A DNA stretch of 64,000 nucleotides, taken from the NCBI RefSeq assembly GCF_002105155.1, contig NW_019028999.1, positions 1 through 64,000 on the forward strand. Reading direction: 5' to 3'. Positions within the stretch are counted from its first letter, which is position 1. The number at the start of each line of letters is the position of its first letter. The position numbers and the translations under genes are program-made. This DNA is from Lobosporangium transversale (Eukaryota > Mortierellomycota > Mortierellomycetes > Mortierellales > Mortierellaceae). The notes beneath the pieces were generated by a model that saw only the letters and a program-made list of their open reading frames with translations, was not told the origin of the DNA and made no database searches. Shown here in pieces: positions 11,954 to 24,400 of this stretch.

Positions 11954-14092
11954 ATGTCTGACATGGATGTTGACCAAACCTCTTGTAAGCAGAAGGACAA
12001 TCAAGATTTGATCAATCTTTTACAATGTATGCTCTTTAGTCGTTCACAGCAATCTTAATTAACAAGCTTTCGAGTTATCGTATGTTTATAGTGGGAACAG
12101 CGATGAGTAATAGCTCAAAGGCAGTTGAGGTTGGACAGTTGGAAGCAAAAGAAGACGAGTTGGATCACTTATTTGATAACCTGGATGATGTAGAAATCAC
12201 AAAAGCTGAGAACCCATGGCAGACTAAAACCACGTCTCTTGAGCTATTCAGCGCAAAGTAAAGGACCTACCATTTAACGTTAAGATCTTTCTCGTAAGAT
12301 AAAGATATTGTTTGAACCTAACTAGATAATTCACACTATTACTCGCTCCCTAGGGATTCTGGCATCGATCATTTGGCAGGAGACAGTCTTAGGCAATTCA
12401 AGCTTTTTTACCGTCATTTTTTTCCTGCAAAACCATATTTTCAATGGCTCAACTACAGTAACTGTAGGTGATATGTATGATCTCTCTGGTCCCTCTATTT
12501 TTATACCCATTGCAGCTGCTAAGCAGTATTTTATTCTATCTGTGGTTATGCGCCTCATCAGCACCTATTCCATCGAAGAATTTTATGAATCGGGAATTCT
12601 CATTCTTCCTCATGGACGAGACTTTTATGCGCTATCAATCCTTCAAGAGCCTGGACGAGCTCAAACAGGAACTGACACGTTTGTGTCCCACAAGAATTGA
12701 TCTAGGAGCGGTTTACAATATTCGACCCAAGGACAAAAACATGGTCCGCTCTGGAGCACTGACTGCGGTCTCCAAGGAGTTGGTTTTTGATATTGATATG
12801 ACAGATTATGATGAGATTAGGACCTGTTGCTCCGGAGGCGATGTCTGCACAAAGTGTTGGGAATTTATGACTGTGGCTATGAAAATCATTGATACGGCTT
12901 TGAGAGAAGACTTTGGATTCAAGCATCTGTTGTGGGTGTACTCAGGTCGCCGTGGTGTACATTGTTGGGTTGCGGATATGAGGGCAAGGGTAATGACTAA
13001 TGATCAACGAAAGGCGATCGTGCAGTACCTAGAGGTTGTCAAAGTAAGGATGTCTCAATCATTGCGGACCAAATTGAATGCAGAGTTGGAGAACGGATGA
13101 AATGCAAGAGATGAGATGATGCAGCCTCCAAACTCATCACAATGAAACGTACCCATTTAATCTATAGGGTGGTGCACATCAAGTAAGAAAAGTCAAGTTA
13201 CCAAGCACTCTTCATCCTTCTCTAAGGTAGGCATTTAAGAAAAAATCTTTTTGCATTTAATGAATGGCTTTTGATTTTCTCGTATGAAGTTTTTTTCACT
13301 CACATAGATTGTTTATTATGTTATGTCGATGGATAGTCGATCACGTAAAACTTTGGAAAATCATTTCCGGAACCTCATGTTTTCAAGTCAAGATATTTTG
13401 ACAACTCCTAAGCAGTGGGAAAAAGTACTGGCTATTATCCCTGACCAGGCTATCCAGGACGAAATTCGAAAAGAATGGGAGAGTGCACCCACTCGCGCGC
13501 CTGCTGAAAAATGGGAGAACCTTAAGACTATTATTGACCAGAAGACAAACGTAAGAAAGTTATGAAAAAATGATAGATGGGATACCAATTAGAAGTAGTG
13601 AAGGCTATTGGCATTTATTGCTTTCATTAACTTTGTACGTTATAGGTGAAAAGTCCCTTGAGAGCTATTCATCTTGACATCATGTTTCAATACACGTATC
13701 CTCGACTGGATGATAAAGTCTCGATAGATATTCGACATTTGTTGAAGAGTCCGTTCTGTATCCACCCCAAAACAGGTATCGATGCTGCACTCTTAAGCCT
13801 AATAATCAACACACAGGTTTCACGTGGATTGCGGACGACCCAGCTGTTAACTTTTATTATTATAAATTTCTCATGCAATGTTCTAGGTCGCGTCTGTGTG
13901 CCTATTCCCATAGAAACGTGCGATAACTTTGATCCTACATCGGCGCCCACAGTACCACAACTTGTCAAGGAACTTAATGAATATGACGAAAGGCATCCCT
14001 CAAATGGGAATAGTCCCAAGCTTCAAGGTACTGAAGAGGCGATGAATATTTAATAAGATAAAAAAGAAGCCTACCGGTTTAAGAGTTCTAAG

Positions 14093-14127
<35 letters not shown>

Positions 14128-14402
14128 GATCATAGTTACGACCTATTTAGCTGATACATTGACGACCCCTTTCTTTTTGTTAGACTGGCAAAAGACATCG
14201 CTTCGTAAAGACGTAGAAGTATTCGAACAATTTGTGAAAGGGATCATGCACGATATCAGCGACAGAAAACGAGGTAAAAAAAAAAAAAAAAAAAAAAAAG
14301 GCATATGTTTAATTGAAGGCAACGAAAGTAGTCTGATTGTCCAAATTGTCATACTTTCTATACTCTATATTAGATGATGCGTCCAAATCACTTGAATTTT
14401 AA
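11954..14402 (+). CDS. PRI1: DNA primase small (catalytic) subunit
   Basis: Catalytic subunit of the polymerase alpha-primase complex; makes RNA primers in the nucleus. Ten exons keep phase and give 497 aa: 11954-12026, 12092-12257, 12354-12463, 12562-13043, 13168-13226, 13337-13550, 13646-13775, 13887-14027, 14184-14273, 14374-14402. Landmarks: FYRHFFPAKPYFQWLNY, REFSF, KELVFDIDMTDYD with the metal-binding D-x-D, CCSGGDVCTKCW for the zinc site, YSGRRGVHCWV, and PRLDDKVS with the third catalytic-type Asp. The C-terminus is extended past the usual core. The exon 6 acceptor was set at 13335-13336 because it alone keeps the frame and gives HPSLSRSRKTLENHF, matching the family; an earlier AG at 13306 breaks the frame. 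Introns 8 and 9 contain A34 and A24 on the sense strand. Confidence 0.93.
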
Positions 14403-14671
14403 ACGATGTCAGCAACAACTTTAAAATCCAATAAACATTTATTATAGTGTAGTCGAATAGTTTCTTAACGTCTTTCCCATGTTATAAACTTTAGGGCTGC
14501 TTTTATCAATTGGAAGCGTTCTTATCGGAATATTCTTTGTTTTTATAGAATTTGCTACGTGGATATTTGAATGATATGCGATAAAGCGTTTTGGAGTCAT
14601 GGCTCAGGACTTTAAAAAGTCATGTCAGTCTCGTTGATAACGATTTTAGAATTCAATTTCATCATGTTAAG

Positions 14672-15642
14672 AAAAGCGCACAAGAGTAGATGAAATATGG
14701 GGGAAAATCAAGGACCAATTTTATGATCCTAATATTCACAGAATCAAAGCCTTCTTTAACTCTATGGAAAAGAACTGGCTTGCGAAAGAAAAGAGATTAA
14801 GATGGGTAGTTTTTGTGAAAGAGATAAGATAAACGGCGGCTATAAATGATTACCTCAATGAATCTAAGTTTCTGACACTCTAATTCATTTAATAGGATTA
14901 CCAGCACGTATACACAAACAACCTTCTGGAGTCTTGGTTCAAGGCTTTGAAGGTATATGCGCTGGAAGGGAAGTGCGATTTACGAGTTGATTTCCTAATC
15001 TACAAATTGCAGGGGTCTATTGACCAGGACTTCAGGGCACAATATTTCAAGGTCAGAAATGGAATACAGCCTGCGGACGCTTTCTCAGTATGATCAAGAA
15101 AGACTGACGAGAGCAATGGCAGTAAATCCCGCGGACGCAAGGGCCATGGTATGCGAAAAGTTGGTCGAAAGAGAGGTATGTATCGGAGATTGACAATTTC
15201 ATAAGGGTGATTGTATATGGATGGATTCTGATCATCCTTTCAATCCTTACAGTTCGTGGTAAAGTCGTCCGCAGATTCTGGAGTAGAATACTTCGTTGCC
15301 GCGGACGTGGAGAAGGGCCTTCTTCAGTCATGTTCATGCCCCGACTATGTCCGACATAGGATTCCTTGTAAGCACATGTATTTGGTGTCAAGAACCTACG
15401 ACGATGTCGATGTTCAATATACCGCTGCCCCTTCGCGTATTGAACATCAGGACAAGCACGTAGAGCTCGACTTTGGGCCCTCTCCCGAGAGCTTCATCTT
15501 ACCAGCTTTACTACGCCAGCTGAATGTGATGAGAGCAAAGAGAGGGAAGAAAAGAAGAGAGAGAGGGAAGAGGCCACTACCCAAGCGATCGAAGAGTATG
15601 AAGAAGAGTTTATGGGCCTGTGGAAGAAGCTGGGACGTATAG
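14672..15642 (+). pseudogene. Decayed MULE-type transposase with SWIM zinc finger
   Basis: Fragments of the C-terminal half of a Mutator-like (MULE) transposase or a protein derived from one. Three pieces are seen: 14672-14805 (VDEIWGKIKDQFYDPNIHR), 14896 to about 15085 (YTNNLLESWFKALK, LRVDFLIYKLQ) and 15090-15642, whose last exon carries the SWIM finger CSCPDYVRHRIPCKH in C-x-C-xn-C-x-H form. The frame breaks near 15085-15091: one frame reads QPADAF then a stop, and the continuation (YDQERLTRAMAVNPADARAM) lies one frame over. No DDE catalytic core or terminal inverted repeat was found upstream. The introns between the pieces still have good splice sites, so decay is recent or the gene was partly domesticated. 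Confidence 0.65.
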
Positions 15643-16403
15643 CATACAATAGGCAAAAATGAAGGTGCACATTGAAGGATATACAAGACTCAGTAGCAGA
15701 TCTAAGTAATGTAATCGATACAATGATAGTGAGAGGTGTTCAAGAGTGAGTAAACTGTGCGAAAAGTAATAAATCAGCTGACCTCTTTGTTTTTGGGCCA
15801 AGATTGTGCTGCTCCCTGCTGACGTTGCCCCCCTCGATCCCGATCGTGAGAGCCTATCACCATTTTGTGGTACAAAAGCCTCGTGTGTGTTTTAATATAT
15901 AATTCTGCAATTTTTTAGTCTTTTGACTTTTGATTTGTTTGCCCGAAAGCTGGAAGCACGACCCGAAATATCCGAAGAGTCTATTTGTCCAAAAAGATGC
16001 TGCCTTCGATAAACAGAACCCCAAATATTAAATTCTGATGCAAAAAAAAAAAAAAAAAAAAAAAAGTCTCGAGAACTCTTTTCTTACATTCTTTTTGGAT
16101 ATGATCCTCTATGTTCTGAGAGTCATCTTTCGGCCCTTCACTTTATCAACCTTACTGAATAGATCGAGTACATCTGATAAAGAATTCTCCGGGTCACTTT
16201 AGTTTAAATAAAACTATATGTAACGTGGGATGACCAATATGCAAATGAAGAGAGCACAATGCATTGGGTTGAGGCCATTAAAACATCAACAAAACAGAAA
16301 AGTCAGAGAGGAAGTTGAAAGAAGCTGTTCAACATTGTCCTTTGCCTTTTCCTTTCGTTAGCTGTTTTGATCCATTGTAGCGTTTCTTTCATTCATTCAT
16401 TCA

Positions 16404-16451
<48 letters not shown>
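16404..16451. repeat. Perfect T24-A24 inverted repeat
   Basis: 24 T are followed with no spacer by 24 A, giving a 48-base self-complementary block. An (ATTC)n stretch, attcattcattcatt, precedes it. Confidence 0.85.
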
Positions 16452-16523
16452 GCTTGCCATATTCTTAAGAATCGCTACAATTGAAAGTTACTTGAATGTT
16501 CACAATAGATCACTTAGATCTTT

Positions 16524-16557
<34 letters not shown>

Positions 16558-16641
16558 CTTTTGACGTTCGAGATGGCTATGCTTGAGGACCAATGGTTCT
16601 TGGTTGGAAGATGATTGAGAGGCAATAGCCATTAGCACGTC

Positions 16642-16678
16642 TTTTTTTTTTTTTTTTTTTTTTTTTAATCCGTTGATC

Positions 16679-16709
<31 letters not shown>
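16642..16709. repeat. T25 - 13 nt - A30 inverted repeat
   Basis: A run of 25 T, a 13-base spacer (aatccgttgatcc) and a run of 30 A, able to fold into a long A:T hairpin. It is 190 bases downstream of the T24-A24 block. Confidence 0.85.
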
Positions 16710-16711
<2 letters not shown>

Positions 16712-17618
16712 AGCAATTGGGCTTTGTCGCAAAGGCTATTTTTTAACAGTCTGGCCAAGAGAGCACAACTGTGCAATGTGTGTCTATTGACAGGAGATGG
16801 AGGATTGGGATAGGTGCTAATGTCACTGTGGTCATGCCACTTACCACTACAATAAGAGCATCCAAGATGTGAATGCTCTTGGCGACATAAAACGTTCACC
16901 TTGACATTTTCCTGTTAAATAGCTATTATGACTATTGTTCATTCCTCCAATTGAGAGAATTGATACATCCATGAGGGTTTGTCCTGTCCAACTGAAAGGG
17001 AAGTTTCAATTTTTTTTTTTTTGTTCCGATGGTGTTAAGGAAGCACAATACAGTTCAATTAATTTCTGTGAGGCCAACAGGCTGTATAGCGACAGAAAAG
17101 TATAAAAATGAATGAATGTATCACAGTTTTGACAATTTGACAACCTTGATTCCCTTGATTCTTTGATGCCATTGCAGGGAGCAATGAGAGGTTTATCATT
17201 TGATTCTTAGCCTGGACCTTTTTGTTTGTTTTATACTCCTCCAGCGCAGCGCGGACCACCACACATCCCCTACATCTCTGTACCTCTGAATGGTCTTTTG
17301 TGTTCCTATTTCCATCTTGTTCACTGCGGATGTCTTCTTTTTCAATGATCCTATCCTACCAATCCCATCAATGTTATCTCTTCTTTCATTCTTCTTCATT
17401 CTTCTTTTCTTTCCTTGCTCTTCTCTCTTCCGTTCCCTCCATATTCCTTACACTCTAGACAACCAAATATTCATTCTCTTCCAAACGCTTTGAATCACTT
17501 ATCCATTTCATCCCTCAATCCTTCTGCCATCGACTCCTTTAACTGCACCTGCAACATCGTCTTCCATTTACTTGCTCTGTTCGACTTACATTTGCACACA
17601 CTCTCTCATACTTTGGTC

Positions 17619-17648
17619 AATTTCAATTTCAATTTCAATTTCAATTTC
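17619..17648 (+). repeat. (AATTTC)5 microsatellite in the TF 5' leader
   Basis: Five perfect hexamer units about 100 bases upstream of the transcription-factor start codon. Confidence 0.8.
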
Positions 17649-17740
17649 CCATTCATCCCATTCATCACACCTTCACAGCAGAGCTTCCAAAGCCGCTTCC
17701 AAACTTCAACTCTCTCTTGTTTTTTTTCTGCCTGTTGACT

Positions 17741-20700
17741 ATGGCTGATTCCGCACCTCCGACTCTTGGCATTGCCCTTCCCCCAACATCAATGCTCAAG
17801 ATCAGAGATGCTTGTCTTCCTTGTCGCAAGCAACGGTCCAAATGTGATGGCCAACCCTGTTGCGCAAGATGTGCTCGCCTCGATCTTGAATGCACTTATG
17901 TTGAGCTTGTCAAGGCTCCTGCCCCGATCCCAAAGGAACCTTGGCAAGAGTTTCTCAACACCACTGGTGCAAAACCCGAAGCATTGGAGAGCGCGCCTAT
18001 TGAACTGCTCAAAGACCAATCTATAGGACCCCTACAGGATGCATCAACTTTTCCGTGGCAAAAGTCAAAAATGAGTAGACGCAGGAGGCAAACACCATCC
18101 ATCAAAAAATGTACATGTCCAACGCCCCCAACAACGGTCGATACTGCTGGTCAGGACTCGTTCGATTCACAGGCAATATCTACTTCCACACAATCTCAGG
18201 CACATGATGGTGCGCCTTCAGACCCTGCAACAGAATCACCTTCCACCACATCTTCACCCGGATCAAAGAGGAGGGGACGATCGACCACAGGTCCTTGCCG
18301 TGTACACAATCCTCAGACCTCTTCAAAACCCTCTAGATCTGTTACACAAGGTGTATCCTCATCTGCTACTTCTAGCAGTCCGGGTAGCCAGGGTGTTGTA
18401 GGAAGTTCTGCAAGTCTTCGTCATCGACCTCCTCTGTCAAATGAACCTGTACAGCTTCCTACATCTGTCATTGAGACGTCTGAGAAAATCAACAATCTGA
18501 GCTCAAAGCTCACCCGTCTCTTCGTCTTTGCAGATGCAGATCAAGCCCAGGTACCACCACCGCCTCAGCTTGAGATCCTGCAATCGCGTTCACTTTCTCC
18601 TCTCCTGCAATCTCACCTTATTCAACTCTATCTCGCAGAATGTTTGCCTACACAACCAATTCTTGATGCACCGACGTTTATGGCTCAACTCGCAGAGCAG
18701 GAATTTTGCACGCCTCCACATCCGCTCTTAATCGCGGCCATGTGTGCGGCTGCAGCAAAATGTGTTGACGATGCAGATGTGGAACGACTTTGGGCTGAAC
18801 AGGATCCACCGTTACCGAACCCCTTTAATCCGTTTTTTGCAAATGGGGAACCACATGTTCGGTCAACACGAGATATGATTTGGTCCATTGGAGATTATTT
18901 TGCAGCACTGGCAAAGGCATATCTCAGGACCGAGCTCCCCTTTGTACAATCGCCAGATCGCTCAGGAGGTATGGGGGACCCATTAACAGTAGTTCAAGGA
19001 TTGATCATGATTTCCTCTTGGGATGCTTCTGTAGGTCGTCAGCGCGAATGTAGAGCCTGTGCTGCTCTAGCTCTTCGAATTATGATTGCAGGAGGATGGC
19101 ATTTGATGGATCATCCTAATGGCGATGGGTGTACGGACAGCAGGATCAAAATGTGGGGAACCTTGGAACGCGAGCTGGCTCGCCGTTGCTGGTGGACTGT
19201 ATGGATTGCTGAGAAGTGGACGGCCGCCATTTTGACTCAATATGTGGTATGTCGAGCGGCAATCATGTTCATAATTCGATTGAATTCGATTCGACAGTGA
19301 TTGCTCTGCTGTATGTTCGTATTTGTATGTGATTCTTAATTATATGTTTGTCCTGCTAGTCAAGTTCTAAAAAAAATACAAAAACAAAAAAAAAACATCC
19401 TCGCGTTGGATTTTCAATGGTCACTAGACTCTTCACCTTTCACTTTGTGAGACGCTATCGCTTCCACGAGCATTTCGCCCAGGCGATGTGAACGACCAAA
19501 GAGGAGTGCTCTACTTTCAACAAGCAATTCAAGGAGCGTATTTGTGTGGAGCCATCATTCAGCTACATTACCATCCATTTGAGGCTGAGGATGGTACAGA
19601 ATACGATCACGAAGCCAGTGCTCAAGACGTGCAACGACTGGAAGCACGTCTATTAGAGATCGATAACCATTTGGAAGCATGGCACAATGCCATTCCTCCT
19701 GTTTTGAAACCAGATTGGGGTCAAGGTATTGGAGACGATCCGGATAACACGACTGGATATGAGCCAGTAACTGGCTCGCAATTTTTCCATGCAGGGGGAG
19801 ATTGGTGGTGGCGACATGCAATGGGCGGATTGCTCGAGATGAGCTACCTTGGGCGTAAGTATTATTTAGATGGGAATAGCACTTGTTGAGACTTTTTTTC
19901 AAGTTTGGATGTTAAGTACTAATGGATCGTTGATGTGCTATCATTAGTCAAGCTTTTACTTCATCAACCACAGCACGTAGTGTCCAAGGCACCTTCACCG
20001 CTTTCTCGATTAGCGTTAGCCCAGTATGCAAACAAAATCACATTAACATGTGAACGTATGTGGCAATACCCAACGACTCGGCCAGCGTTCTACCACATGG
20101 CGGGGATTGTCCTCTGGCTAGCGCTCTGCTATCAACAGGAAAACACTTTGAGTGACAATCCGCGCATTCGCACACCAGCCTGTGTCAACATGCAGAAAAG
20201 TTACTATCTAGTTAAAAAAGCTGGTCGACTCGTCCATTCGAACGAAGATGAGCCATTGACAGAACTTGAAACTACGAATGGACCTTCTGCTTCTCCCTCT
20301 GCATCTCCTTCTGTATGAAATTCCTGTTTCCTTCTTTTTTTTTTTTCTTTTCTTTTTATAACGAGTGCATGCATTTTAATTCTGTTTTATTTTTTACGCC
20401 TCCATAGAATGTTCCATTTATGCGTCCGACTGATGAGCAGCGCGTCAAACCAATGATGGCGGTTTTCAAAGAGATGTTTCCTATCATGCGTCAGGCTTTA
20501 CGCGACAAGGGCTTCGGTCTACGCACGCAGCCTAAAGCTACATCCAAGGTCTCGCCATTCGTTTTGATTCAGAATCCAAGTAGCCCCTCAACTATTGATA
20601 ATGCCCCTGGGGTTGACTCTCTTGGCTCCGCCTCCACTGTCTCGTCGATTTCAGTCAGTGCAGCATCAGTGATGGGTGCTACTACGGGGTCAGGACCTTC

Positions 20701-21334
20701 AAGTTTTTACTTGGCGCCTCTGACTCCTCCTGGCACGTCAACGTGTACAAACTCCCCTATGACGGAATCACTAGGATCGGTTCCGTCGCCTTCACCTCCA
20801 CCATCATCGCTTGTTTCTGATGTTGCCCCAATACCTACGCCCGACTCAGGTCAAATGTATGTAGGGGCTATAGATTCCAACTTGCAACAGGTCCAACAGC
20901 CTCATCAATATCCACAGCATGCACAAGTTGCATTATTCCCTAGCCATACGTCTCCTTCTTCGTTGGCTCAACTTCAATTCACTAATAACAACCAGGTTCG
21001 GGTCCCACAGCAGCAGCAAATGTACCCATCATTACATCAAGAACATCAAGCCTTCCATGCGCAACACCACCACCAACAGCAACAACGGTCATTGCAGAGC
21101 CAGCAATCACAACACCTCCACCCATTTCATCTGGCTCAGGGCTTGTCGCAACCATCTACGCCTGTGGCGCTTCAACAACCCTTGCAGCACGCATCAACAA
21201 CGAGCTTGACAGATCCATTGAACGCAATACTAAACATGAATTCAGATCCATTCAGCTCCATTATGCAGAACGAGCCTAATGTGCTGTCATCACTGATAGA
21301 CTACTCCGAATGGCTTAACCATTCCTTGGAATAA
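17741..21334 (+). CDS. Zn2Cys6 transcription factor with fungal-specific TF domain
   Basis: Nuclear regulator. The zinc cluster (about residues 25-52) has the C-x2-C-x6-C-x5-C-x2-C-x6-C pattern: CLPCRKQRSKC, then CARCARLDLEC. A Ser/Pro linker follows. The middle homology region runs from about residue 285 (LLQSHLIQLYLAECLPTQP) through RECRACAALALRIMIAGGWH and ARRCWWTVWIAEKWTAAIL, typical of the Fungal_trans domain. The C-terminus is Gln/His/Ser-rich, as in activation domains. Exons: 17741-19246, 19428-19854, 19948-20312, 20408-21334, giving 1074 aa; an alternative acceptor at 19450-19451 gives 1066 aa and cannot be excluded. The start is MADSAPP; an upstream in-frame Met at 17717 sits in the pyrimidine leader. 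Target genes are unknown. Confidence 0.9.
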
Positions 21335-21462
21335 AATAAAATAAATTTATTGCCATTTAGTCAAGTCACATGTTTTTTTTTTTACCCCAAACACGTCGTC
21401 TATGCAAACTTCACTACGCAAACACTTCCACCACTCACAGCAGCGCTAGCACTTTTGTAGGC

Positions 21463-24400
21463 ATGACTCGGGATGATGACTATGACAGAGAGATGGATTC
21501 TAAAGGAGGAAGGCGAAGAGGTTCTTCAGCTTCCTCCGGTCAATCTACTCTCAATCATTTGCACACTATGAGTTATAACAACAACAATAGCAGCAATAAC
21601 AGCAATAGTCATTATCATGCTGGCTATGATGCTAGCTTTTCTAATGCACGCTACAACAACAACCAGAATAATATTAACAATAACACTAACACTAACAATA
21701 ACAATAACAATAACAATAACAATAACAATAACAATCATCATGACCGAATTCAGTACCATAGCAATAATGGCTATAATAATAATAGCAACTACATGTTCAA
21801 TAATAATAATATCAACAACAACAGCGGCGGCAGCGGCAACAACATCAGCAACACTAATGACAATAGCGACAACAACAATTATAGACAACATGAGAATCCA
21901 TTTCGGGACACTCATCCTTCTTACACGAAACATTCAGCCTACGACGACCAGAATAACAATAGTAATAAGCGAGTAAGTAAAGCAGTAACCATATTTATAA
22001 ATCCTTATTTTTTCTTATTTTTCTAGTACATATAATGGATATGAGTAATTGGACATACCTCGCTTGATTCATATAGAAAATTGAATTCATTGTCGATCCT
22101 CTTTTTGAAATCCCTATGAAGGAAAGCAGATACATATGGCTAATGATATCTTGAATGATAACAACAATAACAATAATTCTAATAATAGTTACGAACTGCA
22201 CTCCCACCGCAAGATGAGGTGCTTCGTGGAAATGGAAACGGAGCCTTCTCAAGGAAAGGATTTCAACACAGCCGACAACCGCACAGTCAACACCATAACC
22301 AGCAACATCACCAGCATCAAAATCATTCAAAGCATCAAATTGGATATGGAACCAATAATAGCAACTCTGGTGGTGGCAAAAAATTTCGAAACAACTTTAA
22401 TAATGCCAATAACAACCAACATAGTCGCAATTTCATAACCAAAGTAGAGCGGGCTTCAGCTGGATATAGTCAGACTAATAATAACAGCCAAGATGCCAAC
22501 CGTAATCGCAATGCCAATAACATTAACAATAACAAAAATAGAAATAATAGTGGCAACAACGACAACAATTACCGCCATGACCGTCATCACCCCTCGCGTC
22601 AGAATCGAGGAAACAGCGTAGGACAATTTTCTCCCGGCCCTTCCCATCGTGAGCGTGGCCATGAACACGGGCGTGATCGTTCGAGGAGTTTCAAGTCTCC
22701 AACGCCTGATATCCAGTCACGATCATCTAGAGAGCGCTCTTCCACTCCACAGTTTTCACCTGGCCGCCGTGATAGTTCGAGTCATAACCAGAGCCATGCC
22801 CAGAACCAGAATCACCTTGTTTATGCTCCTGGCTTTGGCTACGGTTTTGATGAGGATTATGGATATGATCAAGATTCGTCCAGTAGCGGTAATATCCACA
22901 ATCAAGGTACAACATTGTTTGACGAGGATCGAAAGCGGAGGAGGAGTTCAGGCTCAAGGAGTGCTTCGCCAGGGTCATCTGCTCTACTTCGCTCTTCTAC
23001 AATATCAGTAGATATGGACGATACAAAGGCTCAAGCGCTACAACAGGTAAAAAAGAGAAGTAGAACAAAGTTTTTTTTATCAAATGATTGGTCTATTGCT
23101 AATCAATAATAATATTATTATTGAACCATGGCAAACTATGCTCAATCAGAATAAGTCTTCCGATGCTATGCAAATGTCTATAAGCTCGTATCCAACAGTG
23201 GCACCGACGACAGCGACAGCGACAACATTAGCAACTTCTTTACCAGGAAACATTGATTTGACACCAGGATCAGCATTATCAACACTATTGAGTTCGCCGA
23301 CATGGGCATCTACAATACCAACGCTCCTGCAGCAACTCCAGCAATTACACAATCAACAGCAACAAAAACAAGTAGCGCAACCGATGTCTATCACAGCACA
23401 GCAAACTACTTCTACATTACTCGCAACGCAAGGCCAAGGCCTTACTTCAACTCACTCGTCTTTCGCTGAAGGAGCCCCCAGAACCGGGTCAGAAGCAGCA
23501 TCTGAGTCTACTCAGACATTATCTTCTTCATCACAATTGTTGTCACCATCAATATCAACAACACCACAGCAGTCTCCGCCACCTGATAAATATCAGTATA
23601 CAATAGCATCTGCGTTGATTCCTTTAGCTACCAACACTACTACGGCCACGGTTGTGCTTGAAGATCAGTCTACGGCTAGTCAGCCTGGGACAATAGAGGA
23701 GGGAAGCCAAGGCGAACAACTCGGTGAAAGCAAAGCAGTCCCGATGCTGGTATTGGCAGCAAGCAGCAATAGAGTGGAAGCAATACACAATGCCTGCTTG
23801 ACGGAACGTTCGTCCTCAGGCCCATCATCGGATTTCGCTGGGGATACGGTGATAATCAAGACAGAGGAAGGCAGCAGTCATAACCAAAAACTTGAGCGTT
23901 TAGAGCATCAAGTGAGCTCAAGTAGTGAGTTTCATGAAAAAAGTGCTAATATTAATACGGCCACGCTATTGAAGAGGATCGAGGGTCTGAACAAACATCT
24001 AGATGGGAATGCAGACGCAAATCTGGCTGTGAGCATGCCTGTCAAAATGGAGTCAATTATGAAGCCTTCTGAGACTATTGTGTATGCTGTTCCTTCCATC
24101 TCATCTTCAAGCCATCCCTATAAGCTGGACCAGGAGCATTTAGCGCCATCAACATCGACGGCAGCGGTGGCAAATACAGCGCCAAGTTCCTTATCATCAT
24201 CATCTTTGTTGCCACCTGTGTGTACAACTGTATCCACATCTGAGCTCACCAGTTCAACTTTATCAGATCCGGCGACTACCATGCTTTTGGACACTATCCA
24301 ACCAATTATATCACAGCCAGCAACCACTGATGTCCTAGAAGCGCAGCAATCACTGGAATCAAGAAGCAATACTGCATTAAGCGATAACACTATAATCAAA

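Larger units (their letters stand above)
15643..17740. other. Intergenic stretch rich in homopolymer tracts; TF promoter/leader
   Basis: No gene seen. It contains A24 (16042-16065), a T24/A24 block, T29 (16526-16554), T25 and A30. From about 17230 it becomes strongly T/C-rich, consistent with the promoter and 5' leader of the transcription-factor gene. Confidence 0.6.

Noticed and set aside
16381-16720. CRISPR-like or tandem array
   Set aside because: Only homopolymers and their inverted repeats; no repeat-spacer structure anywhere in the window, as expected for a eukaryote.
17717-17740. Earlier in-frame Met (MFFFCLL) for the transcription factor
   Set aside because: It lies in the pyrimidine-rich leader; MADSAPP at 17741 is followed by sequence typical of the N-terminus before a zinc cluster.
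21526-21933. Ile/Val-rich open frame on the minus strand
   Set aside because: Antisense shadow of the AAC/AAT Asn-rich exon.
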